From the NCBI GenBank assembly GCA_947489705.1, contig CANLEQ010000018.1, positions 1 to 64,000 of the forward strand: a DNA stretch of 64,000 nt, written 5' to 3'. The position numbers and the translations under genes were made by a program. Source of the DNA: an uncultured Paracoccaceae bacterium. Lineage in GTDB: Bacteria > Pseudomonadota > Alphaproteobacteria > Rhodobacterales > Rhodobacteraceae. Under the pieces are notes generated by a model, which had not been told where the DNA came from, searched no databases, and saw only the letters and a list, made by a program, of their open reading frames with translations. This document shows positions 54,427-64,000 of this stretch, piece by piece (positions within the stretch are counted from its first letter, which is position 1; each line of letters opens with the position of its first letter).

Positions 54427-55695
54427 ATGTCCACGATTTTCACCAATGCGCGCCTGATCGACCCCGAAGCGGGCACCGACGAGATCGGCAGCTTGCTGAT
54501 CCGCGACGGCCGCATCGCCGCGCGCGACCCGCTCGACCAGCATGCGGACGAGATTGTGGATTGCCGCGGCAAGTGCCTCGCCCCCGGCATCGTCGATCTG
54601 GGCGTCAAGGTCAGCGAACCGGGCGAGCGGCACAAGGAATCGTTCCGCTCGGCCGGTGAGGCCGCGGCGCGCGGCGGCGTTACCACCATCGTCACGCGTC
54701 CCGACACCGACCCCGCGATCGACACGCCCGAAGTGCTGGAATTCGTCGCGCGGCGCGCGGCCACCGACGCGATCGTCCATGTCCGCCCCATGGCGGCGCT
54801 GACCAAGGGACGCGCGGGCCGCGAGATGGTCGAGATCGGGTTTCTGGGCGATGCGGGTGCGGTGGCCTTCACCGATTGCGACCGGGTGGTGGCCGACAAC
54901 AAGGTCTTCTCCCGCGCGCTGACCTATGCGGCGAGCCTCGGCGCGCTGGTCGTGGCGCATCCGCAGGACCCGACGCTGTCGGCGGGGGCCTGCGTCACCG
55001 GGGGCAAGTTCGGCGCGCTCAAGGGCCTGCCGGGGGTGAGCCCGATGGCCGAGCGCATGGCGCTCGACCGCGATCTCGCGCTGGTCGAGATGACGGGCGC
55101 GCGCTATCACGCCGACCAGATCACCAGCGCGCGCGCCCTGCCGGCCTTGCGTCGCGCCAAGGCCAACGGGTTCGACGTGACGGCCGGCGTCGGCATCCAT
55201 CACCTGACGCTCAACGAGTTCGACGTCGGAGATTTCCGCACTTTCTTCAAGCTCAAGCCGCCGCTCCGATCCGAGGATGACCGCCTCGCCGTGGTAGAGG
55301 CCGTGGCGAGCGGGCTGATCGACGTGATCTGTTCCATGCACACGCCGCAGGACGAGGAGAGCAAGCGCCTGCCCTTCGAGGAAGCGGCGAGCGGGGCCGT
55401 GGGGCTCGAGACGCTGCTGCCTGCGGCCATGCGGCTCGTCCATGGCGGGCACATGGACCTGCCGACGCTCTGGCGTGCGCTGTCTCTCAACCCCGCGCGA
55501 CGGCTGGGCCTTGGCACGGGGCGGCTCGCGGTCGATGCGCCCGCCGATCTGGTGCTCTTCGATCCCGATGCGCCCTTCGTCATGGACCGCTTCGCGCTGG
55601 CCTCGAAATCCAAGAACACGCCCTTCGACGGCTCCCGGATGGAGGGGTGCGTCCTGGGCACCTGGGTCGCGGGGCGCCGCGTCCATGGCTCGTAG
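54427..55695 (+). CDS. pyrC: Dihydroorotase-like protein, probably inactive (PyrC'/PyrX type)
   Basis: A 422-residue amidohydrolase-fold protein that aligns with class I dihydroorotases but lacks metal ligands. The usual DLHVHLREPG reads DLGVKVSEPG (residues 57-66), so both metal histidines are gone. The distal TDHAPH-type motif reads CSMHTPQDEES (about 302-312). Supporting segments remain (GGVTTIVTRPDTDPAIDTPE, GIHHLTLNEFD). As with pyrC' of Pseudomonas, it may be a structural partner for PyrB, while another DHOase elsewhere does the catalysis. Members with these substitutions appear usual in Rhodobacterales (from memory). Confidence 0.85.
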   Translation: MSTIFTNARLIDPEAGTDEIGSLLIRDGRIAARDPLDQHADEIVDCRGKCLAPGIVDLGVKVSEPGERHKESFRSAGEAAARGGVTTIVTRPDTDPAIDTPEVLEFVARRAATDAIVHVRPMAALTKGRAGREMVEIGFLGDAGAVAFTDCDRVVADNKVFSRALTYAASLGALVVAHPQDPTLSAGACVTGGKFGALKGLPGVSPMAERMALDRDLALVEMTGARYHADQITSARALPALRRAKANGFDVTAGVGIHHLTLNEFDVGDFRTFFKLKPPLRSEDDRLAVVEAVASGLIDVICSMHTPQDEESKRLPFEEAASGAVGLETLLPAAMRLVHGGHMDLPTLWRALSLNPARRLGLGTGRLAVDAPADLVLFDPDAPFVMDRFALASKSKNTPFDGSRMEGCVLGTWVAGRRVHGS

Positions 55696-55726
55696 CTTCC
55701 CTCCCCCCATCCCAGGAAATTCGCCC

Positions 55727-56494
55727 ATGCGCGTCTGGCTCGCCCTCCTGCTGACCTTCGCCCTGCTGGCCGCCTGCGGACGACCGGCAGGCCCGCCGGG
55801 GGCCCCGCTGCAACTGCGCCCCGATTTCGGCGACGAAAGCCCCACGGACTGGGGCGGCGGCCCGGCGCCGTCGAGCTATGCGGTGCACGGCATCGACATC
55901 TCGCGCTGGCAGGACGACATCGACTGGGACCGGGCGCGCGCGGCGGGCATCAGCTTCGCGTTCATCAAGGCGACCGAGGGGGGCGACCGGATCGATCCCG
56001 GCTTCACCGGCCATTGGGAGGGCGCGGCCCGGGCGGGTGTCGCGCGCGGGGCCTATCACTTCTACTATTTCTGCCGCCCCGCCGAGGAACAGGCCGAGTG
56101 GTTCATCCGCAACGTGCCGCGCGACCCGGGCGCCCTGCCCCCGGTGCTCGACATGGAGTGGAACCCGTTCTCGCCCACCTGCACCTATCGCCCGCCGGCC
56201 GCGACGGTGCAGGCGGAGGCGCGGCGCTTCGTCGAGATCCTCGCGCGCCATTACGGCAAGCGGCCGATCATCTATACCACGCCCGATTTCTACGAACAGA
56301 CGGGCATCGGATCGGTGAACGCGACCTTCTGGCTGCGATCCGTCGCGCGGCACCCGCGCGAGGTCTATCCCGGGCAGAGATGGGACTTCTGGCAATATAC
56401 CGGCACAGGCATCGTGCCGGGCATCCCGGGCGGCGTCGATATCAACGTATTTGCCGGCGGCCCGGCCGAATGGGCCCGGTTCACGGGCCGCTAG
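55727..56494 (+). CDS. GH25 family lysozyme-like lipoprotein
   Basis: A 255-residue protein. The lipoprotein signal ends at Cys17 (LLTFALLAACGRP). The GH25 domain shows HGIDISRWQDDIDWDRARAA, FAFIKATEGGDRIDPGFTGH, GAYHFYYFCRPAEEQAEWFI, PPVLDMEWNPFSPTC (catalytic Asp/Glu) and DFWQYTGTGIVPGIPGGVDI. It is predicted to cut peptidoglycan. The ATG at 55727 gives the lipobox. It starts 31 bases after pyrC and converges with the M48 gene (4-base overlap). Confidence 0.92.
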   Translation: MRVWLALLLTFALLAACGRPAGPPGAPLQLRPDFGDESPTDWGGGPAPSSYAVHGIDISRWQDDIDWDRARAAGISFAFIKATEGGDRIDPGFTGHWEGAARAGVARGAYHFYYFCRPAEEQAEWFIRNVPRDPGALPPVLDMEWNPFSPTCTYRPPAATVQAEARRFVEILARHYGKRPIIYTTPDFYEQTGIGSVNATFWLRSVARHPREVYPGQRWDFWQYTGTGIVPGIPGGVDINVFAGGPAEWARFTGR

Positions 56495-57228
56495 AGCGTC
56501 TCGAGGATCTGCTCGATCTGCGCGATGCGGTTGTCGGGCGTCGGATGCGTGGCCAGGAATTCGGGACCTCGATTGCCCTGTGCCGCCTGCATCCGGCGCC
56601 AGAGATCGACCGCCTCGCGCGGGTCGTACTGCGCGAGGTCCATCGTCTTGAGGCCCAGCCGGTCGGCCTCGAGCTCCTGGTCGCGCGAATAGGGCAGAAG
56701 CAGCCCCACCTCGACCCCGAGGCCCAGCGCGGCGGCGATCTCGGCGGCGTATTGGACGTCGCCCATGTTGAGCACCCACGAGAGGATGCGGATGCCCGCA
56801 TTCTTGGCGACCTGCGCCGACATGCGTTTCTGGGCGTGTTCGGCGCCGAGATGGCCGATCTCGTGACCGACGATGGCGGCCAGCTGATCCTCGTTGGCAA
56901 AGACGTCGAACATTCCCTCGTAGACGCCGATCTTGCCGCCCGGCAGCGCGAAGGCATTGATCTGCGGTGAGGCGAAGACCACGACCTCCCATTGGGCGGG
57001 GTCCACCTGCTGCGCGAGGAGAAGCCGGGATGCCACCTGATCGAGGGCCGCCTGGTAGTCGCGGTTGCCGCTGGTTTCGGTAGTCTCGCGGATGTCCTGC
57101 CACGCCCGGAGGCCCATGGCCTCGACCTCTTCGTCCGAGACGAGATCGGGAGGGCCGTCGCATCCCGCGACCGCCCCGGCGCCCGCGAGGGTCAGAAAGG
57201 ATCGGCGCGAAAGGCAGGTCTGGCACAT
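56491..57228 (-). CDS. M48 family zinc metallopeptidase, Tat-type lipoprotein
   Basis: A 245-residue protein. The signal has a twin-arginine-like SRRSFLTLAGAGAVAGC with lipobox Cys23. The zinc motif HEIGH is at 122-126 (AAIVGHEIGHLGAEHAQKRM), and the third ligand glutamate in DQELEADRLGLKTM. It resembles periplasmic M48 proteases such as LoiP/BepA without the TPR tail. It may degrade misassembled outer-membrane proteins. It follows clpB on the same strand after a terminator. Confidence 0.9.
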   Translation of the reverse strand: MCQTCLSRRSFLTLAGAGAVAGCDGPPDLVSDEEVEAMGLRAWQDIRETTETSGNRDYQAALDQVASRLLLAQQVDPAQWEVVVFASPQINAFALPGGKIGVYEGMFDVFANEDQLAAIVGHEIGHLGAEHAQKRMSAQVAKNAGIRILSWVLNMGDVQYAAEIAAALGLGVEVGLLLPYSRDQELEADRLGLKTMDLAQYDPREAVDLWRRMQAAQGNRGPEFLATHPTPDNRIAQIEQILETL

Positions 57229-57291
57229 GGAAGGTGGCTCCGGCTGGGAAAGACGCATTCCCGTCCGACATTCCCCGCACCGCCGGAAAGA

Positions 57292-57324
57292 GCAAGGCCC
57301 CGCATCCTGGAATGGGGGCCTTGC
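57292..57324 (-). terminator. Terminator of clpB
   Basis: On the minus strand GCAAGGCCCC and GGGGCCTTGC form a perfect 10-bp stem around a 13-base loop, followed by TCTTTC, just after the clpB stop at 57335. Confidence 0.75.
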
Positions 57325-57334
57325 GGTCGTTACG

Positions 57335-59950
<2,616 letters not shown>

Positions 59951-60030
59951 GTCTCTTCTCCTTGACAAGCGTTCCGGATCGGATGCCCGCCGCAGCAGCG
60001 CATCGGCAGTCGGAACCTCAGAGTGCCAAA

Positions 60031-60057
60031 ATGGGGATCGCTCCCGTGGCGATCAAG
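60031..60057 (-). promoter_or_regulatory. RpoH (sigma-32) heat-shock promoter of clpB
   Basis: On the minus strand CTTGAT, a 15-base spacer and CCCCAT (followed by TTT) match the sigma-32 consensus CTTGAA-N13/15-CCCCATNT. It lies 80 bases upstream of the clpB start with the correct orientation. Confidence 0.8.
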
Positions 60058-60137
60058 AAGCCGTCGGCATCAACAGCCGGGATCAGCGGCGCAAGATGTG
60101 CGATAATGTCACAGGCTCGTGACGAAAACGCGGGAAC

Positions 60138-60146
60138 TTATCCACA
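60138..60146 (+). promoter_or_regulatory. DnaA-box-like site (TTATCCACA)
   Basis: A perfect match to the DnaA box TTATNCACA lies 57 bases before the unknown gene at 60204, next to an inverted repeat at 60149-60171. A single box does not indicate a replication origin. Confidence 0.45.
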
Positions 60147-60148
60147 AG

Positions 60149-60171
60149 CGCATTGTTCGATTGACAATGCG
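60149..60171 (+). promoter_or_regulatory. 8-bp inverted repeat before the unknown gene at 60204
   Basis: CGCATTGT-TCGATTG-ACAATGCG is a perfect 8+7+8 palindrome. It overlaps a TTGACA-like -35 element (60162-60167). It is likely an operator for the following gene; the regulator is unknown. Confidence 0.55.
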
Positions 60172-60203
60172 GGCCTACCCGCTCCGAGCAGCAGGAGTCA
60201 GAG

Positions 60204-60575
60204 ATGACCCATATTCAAGGATCCCACTCATTCGACGTCGCGGATGCGGCCGTTATCGCTCAGCTCGCCTCCACTCGCCATAGCGACCGCGTAGTAAAAG
60301 CCGAGCGCGCTTCGGTCACGGAGATGTCGAAGAGCGGTGTCATGATCCTCGACAGCACGATTTCGCGCGTTTATCGCGACCGCGACTTCGGGCGTGTCGA
60401 AGCGAATGTCACATTCCTCATCAAGCGTCCCGGTCAGCCGGTGCGCCCCGTCACGATCCGCACCAACGTCCTGGTGCGTGGAAATGACCCGCTGCGTCAG
60501 CGTCTCACCGAAGATGCACGGCGCCTGGTCGACCAAATCGTCATGACGCCCGTCGATCTGCCTCGGGTGGCCTAA
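60204..60575 (+). CDS. Conserved-looking protein of unknown function
   Basis: A 123-residue soluble protein starting MTHIQGSHSFDVADAAVIAQ. It contains MSKSGVMILDSTISRVYRDR and VEANVTFLIKRPGQPVRPVT, and I recognise no family. It has an AGGAG ribosome binding site. It stands alone, with an upstream DnaA-box-like site and a perfect inverted repeat, and a terminator after it. Its AT-rich upstream region sets it apart from its neighbours. Confidence 0.7.
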   Translation: MTHIQGSHSFDVADAAVIAQLASTRHSDRVVKAERASVTEMSKSGVMILDSTISRVYRDRDFGRVEANVTFLIKRPGQPVRPVTIRTNVLVRGNDPLRQRLTEDARRLVDQIVMTPVDLPRVA

Positions 60576-60632
60576 GCCTGACGATACCGCCCGGCCCTGT
60601 CCCTGGCCGGGTACCTGCCTCGCAGACCACTT

Positions 60633-60668
60633 GGGGTGTCGCGTCTTTCCCTCGCGGCACCCCTTTTT
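60633..60668 (+). terminator. Terminator after the unknown gene at 60204
   Basis: GGGGTGTCGCG, a 9-base loop and CGCGGCACCCC form an 11-bp stem with one T-G pair, followed by TTTTT, 57 bases after the stop codon. Confidence 0.88.
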
Positions 60669-60837
60669 CGTTTCTCGCGCGCGCCGTGCGGTCTACACGG
60701 GCAGGTCGGCGCCCTTGCAAGCGCCGACGTTCCCGCCGACGCCGAACCGCTCATCCCCATGCATCAGGAACAGGATGAAGCGAAGGTAACCTCCGCCCGA
60801 TCCTGCCCCTCATGCGACCATCGGAATCACACTCGCA

Positions 60838-61590
60838 TTACTCGGCGATGGTTTCGTCGTCGCGCCCTTCCGGACCGGACGGTGTCGCCACGAATGCCGC
60901 GCCCCCGTCATCGGTATCCTCGACTACGTCCTGACCGGCTTCCGGGCTGAGATCGGTCTGGGTATCGCGACCGGCCGGAAGGTCACCATCATCGGCATCA
61001 ACGACGTCACTGTTCTGCTGGCCGTCGCCGCTTCCCTCGTCGATCAGGAAGCTTTCGTCGGAATTCGACGCGTCTTCGTCCGAAGCGCCTTCATCCGAAC
61101 CCTCGGCCCCTCTGTTCGCGCCGGAAGTGCTTTCGTCGCCAGTGGCCGCGGCGTCACCTTCCGAAGCCTGCGACCCACCGGACTGATCGCCGTCGGTCTC
61201 TGCCTCGACAGCGGGCACGTCGGTGATCACGGGTTCGTCGGCGGTACCTGCGGTGGTCTCGTCGGCACTCGTCTCGCCCTCGACACCCTCGTCAGCACCG
61301 TTCTCGGTTGCCATGTCCGCGGGGGGGACGGTTTCTTCGTCCGGCGCCGCCGGATCGACCCGGTCGAGCTGATCGCTCACGCCCTCGATGGTCTCGTCGG
61401 CCTCGCCTTCCGGCACGGTGCCGGACCCTGCGGGCCGCGCGTCGACATCGTCCTCGGCGATCACGGTCGCCTGATCGGGAACCTCTTCGGAGGACATCGA
61501 GAACGTGAAGACGAGAATTCCCACGACGACGACGGCAACGATGAAAAGAGGGCCGAGAAAGTTGCCGGCGCCCTTGGAAGAATTGGCCAT
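60838..61590 (-). CDS. Membrane-anchored, highly acidic low-complexity protein
   Basis: A 250-residue protein. Residues about 13-31 form one membrane helix (FLGPLFIVAVVVVGILVFTF). The rest, about 215 residues, is disordered-looking and rich in Asp, Glu, Gly, Ser, Thr and Ala (about a quarter of all residues are acidic, very few basic), for example DADDGDLPAGRDTQTDLSPE. It ends DDETIAE. An AAGGAG lies before the ATG at 61590. No family is recognised. It may be a periplasmic tail that repels or binds cations. It is divergent from pyrF, 110 bases apart. Confidence 0.65.
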   Translation of the reverse strand: MANSSKGAGNFLGPLFIVAVVVVGILVFTFSMSSEEVPDQATVIAEDDVDARPAGSGTVPEGEADETIEGVSDQLDRVDPAAPDEETVPPADMATENGADEGVEGETSADETTAGTADEPVITDVPAVEAETDGDQSGGSQASEGDAAATGDESTSGANRGAEGSDEGASDEDASNSDESFLIDEGSGDGQQNSDVVDADDGDLPAGRDTQTDLSPEAGQDVVEDTDDGGAAFVATPSGPEGRDDETIAE

Positions 61591-61700
61591 GAAAGTCTCC
61601 TTCTTTATGGAAGCCGAACGGATCGCCACCGCCCTGGTTCCGAGGGCTTGCCACCGCTGCGTCATTCCGCCACGACGTCACCAGCCAAGGAGGTTCCGCC

Positions 61701-62408
61701 ATGTCCGATGACCGTCTGATCGTTGCCCTCGACGTGCCGCACGCCGTCGGCGGGCTGGAGCTCGCGCGTCGGATCGGACCGGCGGTGGGGTTCTACAAGA
61801 TCGGGCTCGGCATGCTGACCGGCGGCGGGCTCGCCCTCGCGCGCGAACTCAAGGACGAGCACGGCAAGCGGATCTTTCTCGACATGAAGCTTTTCGACAT
61901 CGGCGCGACCGTCGAGGCCGCCGTGCGCGGCCTCGCTCAGTTCGACCTCGACTTTCTGACGGTGCATGGCGATCCGCATGTCGTCCGCGCCGCGATGGAG
62001 GGCGCCGCGGGGTCCCGGACGAGGATCCTCGCGGTGACGATCCTGACATCGCTCGACCGCGCCGATCTCGATGCGGGGCTCATGCGGCCGGGCGACATGG
62101 CCGAGATGGTGACGGCCCGCGCCGCGGCGGCGTTCGACGCCGGGGCAGACGGCGTCATCGCATCGCCGCAGGAGGCCGCGGCGATCCGCGCGCAACCGGA
62201 GGCGGCGGGACGGCTTATCGTGACACCGGGCGTGCGTCCGGCCGGCAGCGCGCCGGGCGATCAGAAGCGGGTCGCGACCCCGTCGATGGCCGTGACGGCG
62301 GGGGCCGACCATATCGTGGTGGGCCGCCCGGTCTGGTCGGCCCCCGATCCGGCGAAGGCCGCGCAGGACATCGTCGACGAACTTGCGACATCCGGCGCGA
62401 CGCACTAG
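61701..62408 (+). CDS. pyrF: Orotidine 5'-phosphate decarboxylase
   Basis: A 235-residue TIM barrel. It begins SDDRLIVALDVPHA, then FYKIGLGMLTGGGL, the active site FLDMKLFDIGATV (D-x-K-x-x-D type), TVHGDPHVVRAAM, and the phosphate-binding IVTPGVRPAGSAPGDQKRVA. It makes UMP, the last step of the pathway that pyrB and pyrC begin 7-9 kb upstream. A CAAGGAGG ribosome binding site precedes the ATG. It is followed by tRNA-Arg 13 bases later. Confidence 0.97.
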   Translation: MSDDRLIVALDVPHAVGGLELARRIGPAVGFYKIGLGMLTGGGLALARELKDEHGKRIFLDMKLFDIGATVEAAVRGLAQFDLDFLTVHGDPHVVRAAMEGAAGSRTRILAVTILTSLDRADLDAGLMRPGDMAEMVTARAAAAFDAGADGVIASPQEAAAIRAQPEAAGRLIVTPGVRPAGSAPGDQKRVATPSMAVTAGADHIVVGRPVWSAPDPAKAAQDIVDELATSGATH

Positions 62409-62421
62409 AGGGAAGTCGCGT

Positions 62422-62498
62422 GGCCCCGTGGCTCAATTGGATAGAGCAATCCCCTCCTAAGGGATAGGTTGCAGGTTCAAGTCCTGCCGGGGTCACCA
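62422..62498 (+). tRNA. tRNA-Arg (anticodon CCT)
   Basis: A 77-base cloverleaf. The acceptor arms GGCCCCG/CGGGGTC pair with one G-T. The D arm is GCTC...GAGC, the anticodon arm ATCCC/GGGAT with loop CTCCTAA (anticodon CCT, reads AGG), and the T arm GCAGG-TTCAAGT-CCTGC. Discriminator A and encoded CCA end at 62498. Confidence 0.95.
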
Positions 62499-62507
62499 TT
62501 TCCCGAT

Positions 62508-62849
62508 TTAAATAAGGCAGATGCTTGCGCAGACCGGGTGTTGCGGATCCTTTTGGGCGCGGGGAATCACGCGTCCCCGGCTTCTGGTTGACCGCCCCGG
62601 CACCGCGAACCTCTGTCGCAAGTAGTGGATCAGGATCGCCCCTCGCGGTCTTGCGCCGCCCACTTCCTCCTTGCGGACGAAGATCCCGGCATAGCCCTCG
62701 AGACCGTCGCGTAGGCCGGCGCGGAGTTGTCCCTCCCGGACCGCCGACAGGACCTCGTCGCCATCGACACGGATCCGCCCGGCGGCACGATGAAGATGCT
62801 CCCACCCGGCATCCGATCGGGTGAATTGTGCACCAAGGGAGCACGACAC
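62508..62849 (-). CDS. Possible 113-residue protein beside tRNA-Arg
   Basis: A minus-strand frame opens at GTG 62849 with GAGGA 4 bases before it and ends at 62508. It begins MSCSLGAQFTRSDAGWEHLH and contains GRIRVDGDEVLSAVREGQLR, then AGLRDGLEGYAGIFVRKEEV. Codon use is gene-like in the middle, but the C-terminal part (RSTRSRGRVIPRAQKDPQHP) is not. No family is recognised. It could be a fragment of DNA inserted beside the tRNA gene; no integrase is visible. Confidence 0.3.
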   Translation of the reverse strand: MSCSLGAQFTRSDAGWEHLHRAAGRIRVDGDEVLSAVREGQLRAGLRDGLEGYAGIFVRKEEVGGARPRGAILIHYLRQRFAVPGRSTRSRGRVIPRAQKDPQHPVCASICLI

Positions 62850-62920
62850 AACTTCCTCGCGAGCGTGCCGGTCGGTCCACAGGGACCACCAGGCGCAGAG
62901 GACCCCCGGTCCCGTCGGCG

Positions 62921-62948
62921 TCGCCCTCGCCCTCGCCCTCGCCCTCGC
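62921..62948. repeat. Hexamer tandem repeat, about 4.7 copies of TCGCCC
   Basis: TCGCCC is repeated four times and followed by TCGC, between the LysR stop at 62963 and the frame at 62849. It is a simple-sequence repeat that could vary in copy number. Confidence 0.8.
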
Positions 62949-62962
62949 TTGAAGCAGACAAC

Positions 62963-63859
62963 CTACGCGCTTTGTTTTACCAGTTGAAAGAACGCGGCGG
63001 CGCTGGGTGACAAGGTTCGGCCGCTGCGTCGGACGAGACCGATGCGCCGCCTGGCGCCGAAATCGGTAATGTCCCGGCGGATAAGGCCACCCATGTTGAG
63101 CACCGGAAGCGTCAGGGTCGGGAGCGCGGTGACGCCGAGTCCGGCCGAGACGAGCGAGCCCGCCGTTGCCAGATGCGCGACCTCGAATCTCGGCGACAGG
63201 GAGGCGCCGATCCGCAGGCACGCGCCGTCGACCAATTCGCGAACGCTCGTGCCCTCGGCCATGGCGATGAACGGCATGGCGACGATCTCGGCCCAGTCAT
63301 AGGCGCGGTCCTCCGAGAGCGGGCCGTCGGCATGCCCGATCGCCACGAATTCGTCGTTCAGGATGGGATGAAAGTCGAGACGTGAACGGGCCGAGAGGGT
63401 GCCGGCGGTGAAGCCGAGATCGGCCACGCCGCTTTCCACCGCTTCGATCACGCCACCCGACAGGGCGTCGATGATGCGAAGGTCGACCTCTGGATGCGCA
63501 TTCGTGAAGGTTTGCAACAGGCGGGGCAAGAGGGCTTGGGTGACGGACGGCAATCCCGCGATGGTCAGGCGCCCGCGCCTCGCGGAGACATGCGCATCGA
63601 GCTCCAGCATGCCGTCCTCCAACGTGTTGAGAATCCGACGTGCGATATCGGTGAGAACGATGCCCGTGGCGGTGGCGTCGACGTTTCTCGTGTCGCGGTC
63701 GAAAAGGCGCGTGCCGAGGCGGGATTCGAGCCCGGTGATCTGCCGCGATAGCGCGGACGGCGAGAGCCCGAGAACGTCGGCCGCGGCGCGGAACGATCTC
63801 GTTTCGGCCAGCGCGGTGACCGCGCGAAAATCGGCCAGTGTGGGATTGATGCCTGTCAT
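62963..63859 (-). CDS. LysR-family transcriptional regulator
   Basis: A 298-residue protein. The N-terminal helix-turn-helix is ADFRAVTALAETRSFRAAAD then VLGLSPSALSRQITGLESRL. The effector-binding domain follows (RLTIAGLPSVTQALLPRLLQ, AGLGVTALPTLTLPVLNMGG). The ATG at 63859 is the family-like start. It is divergent from the partial gene at 63958, which it probably controls. Two ATGCACTT repeats lie between. Confidence 0.92.
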   Translation of the reverse strand: MTGINPTLADFRAVTALAETRSFRAAADVLGLSPSALSRQITGLESRLGTRLFDRDTRNVDATATGIVLTDIARRILNTLEDGMLELDAHVSARRGRLTIAGLPSVTQALLPRLLQTFTNAHPEVDLRIIDALSGGVIEAVESGVADLGFTAGTLSARSRLDFHPILNDEFVAIGHADGPLSEDRAYDWAEIVAMPFIAMAEGTSVRELVDGACLRIGASLSPRFEVAHLATAGSLVSAGLGVTALPTLTLPVLNMGGLIRRDITDFGARRRIGLVRRSGRTLSPSAAAFFQLVKQSA

Positions 63860-63886
63860 GCACTTATAATCGACAAAAATGCACTT
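63858..63886. promoter_or_regulatory. Direct repeat pair in the LysR divergent region
   Basis: ATGCACTT occurs at 63858-63865 and 63879-63886, with starts 21 bases apart (two helical turns). The first copy overlaps the LysR start codon. The spacing fits a regulator dimer contacting two sites. Confidence 0.45.
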
Positions 63887-63957
63887 CACGCAACAGATAC
63901 CTTGTCACATGATTCACCTGCCGCTTTCGAACGGAAGCTCACGACAGGGAGGATACC

Positions 63958-64000
63958 ATGAAGACTCTAATCGGCGCTCTTTCGGGCGCGACTTTGCTTG
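63958..64000 (+). CDS. Exported protein, N-terminus only (cut by window end)
   Basis: The ATG at 63958 has GGGAGGA upstream. The 14 visible codons (MKTLIGALSGATLL) look like the start of a signal peptide. Divergence from a LysR gene and the leader style suggest a transport binding protein, but too little is visible to name it. Confidence 0.7.
   Translation, partial: MKTLIGALSGATLL

Noticed and set aside
60138-60171. Replication origin suggested by the DnaA-box-like sequence
   Set aside because: Only one box is present, with no AT-rich unwinding region and no dnaA, repABC or parAB genes nearby. Control of the adjacent gene is a simpler reading.
62921-62948. CRISPR-like repeats
   Set aside because: The unit is a 6-base simple repeat without spacers, and no cas genes are present in the window.

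Overview
The window is high-GC chromosomal DNA of an alphaproteobacterium, most likely a member of the Rhodobacteraceae (Roseobacter group). This rests on gene order and protein families: rsmB-heparinase-purH-lspA-DUF3035-M16-M16, mutL-rmuC, rbfA-NAGPA-truB, a short 41-residue L36 with one cysteine, class II-like pyrB beside a dihydroorotase-like gene, and tctCBA transporters. No rRNA, CRISPR array or prophage is visible. Two tRNA genes are present: Val(GAC) and Arg(CCT).

Layout. 1-3200: an accessory strip with the 5' part of an IS256-type transposase, a cytochrome c, a CsoR-type copper-sensor repressor with two matching operators, a glutaredoxin-MauE membrane fusion, and the decayed start of an FAD oxidoreductase gene. 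3202-6218: mutL-rmuC. 6318-14847 (minus strand): a long head-to-tail run rsmB, heparinase-like, purH, lspA, a lipoprotein, and a two-subunit M16 peptidase. 14915-21624: SDHAF4-like protein, dapB, then rbfA, a phosphodiester glycosidase, truB, DUF1643, rpsO and pnp (translation and RNA maturation). 21896-26095: L,D-transpeptidase, Stealth sugar-phosphate transferase, and the cytochrome bd-type oxidase cydABX.

26040-32846: EamA transporter, peroxiredoxin, a ring-cleavage dioxygenase/esterase pair, an FAD oxidase divergent from a frameshifted mnmD, a LacI regulator and a NUDIX hydrolase. 32876-40840: dinB, N-formylglutamate amidohydrolase, tRNA-Val, rpmJ, a metallo-beta-lactamase-fold hydrolase, a DmdC-like acyl-CoA dehydrogenase, Sua5, YqgE and a DsbD-domain protein. 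40837-47148: RND efflux pair, moaB, yghU. 47248-51249: tctCBA plus a D-2-hydroxyacid dehydrogenase, with a visible promoter/operator. 51379-64000: phosphoesterase, uracil-DNA glycosylase, pyrB-hypothetical-pyrC', GH25, M48, clpB with a sigma-32-type promoter, two unknown proteins, pyrF, tRNA-Arg, and a LysR regulator divergent from a gene cut by the window end.

How the genes work together: most of the window is housekeeping (mismatch repair, purine and pyrimidine synthesis, ribosome and tRNA maturation, envelope, respiration). The most distinctive points are the two-site CsoR regulon at the left edge, the likely inactive dihydroorotase next to pyrB with an unknown tail-anchored protein between them, the single-base frameshift in mnmD beside a MnmC-like FAD oxidase, the heat-shock promoter of clpB, and a DnaA-box-like site ahead of an unknown 123-residue gene. 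I did not find a clear new defence or mobile system.
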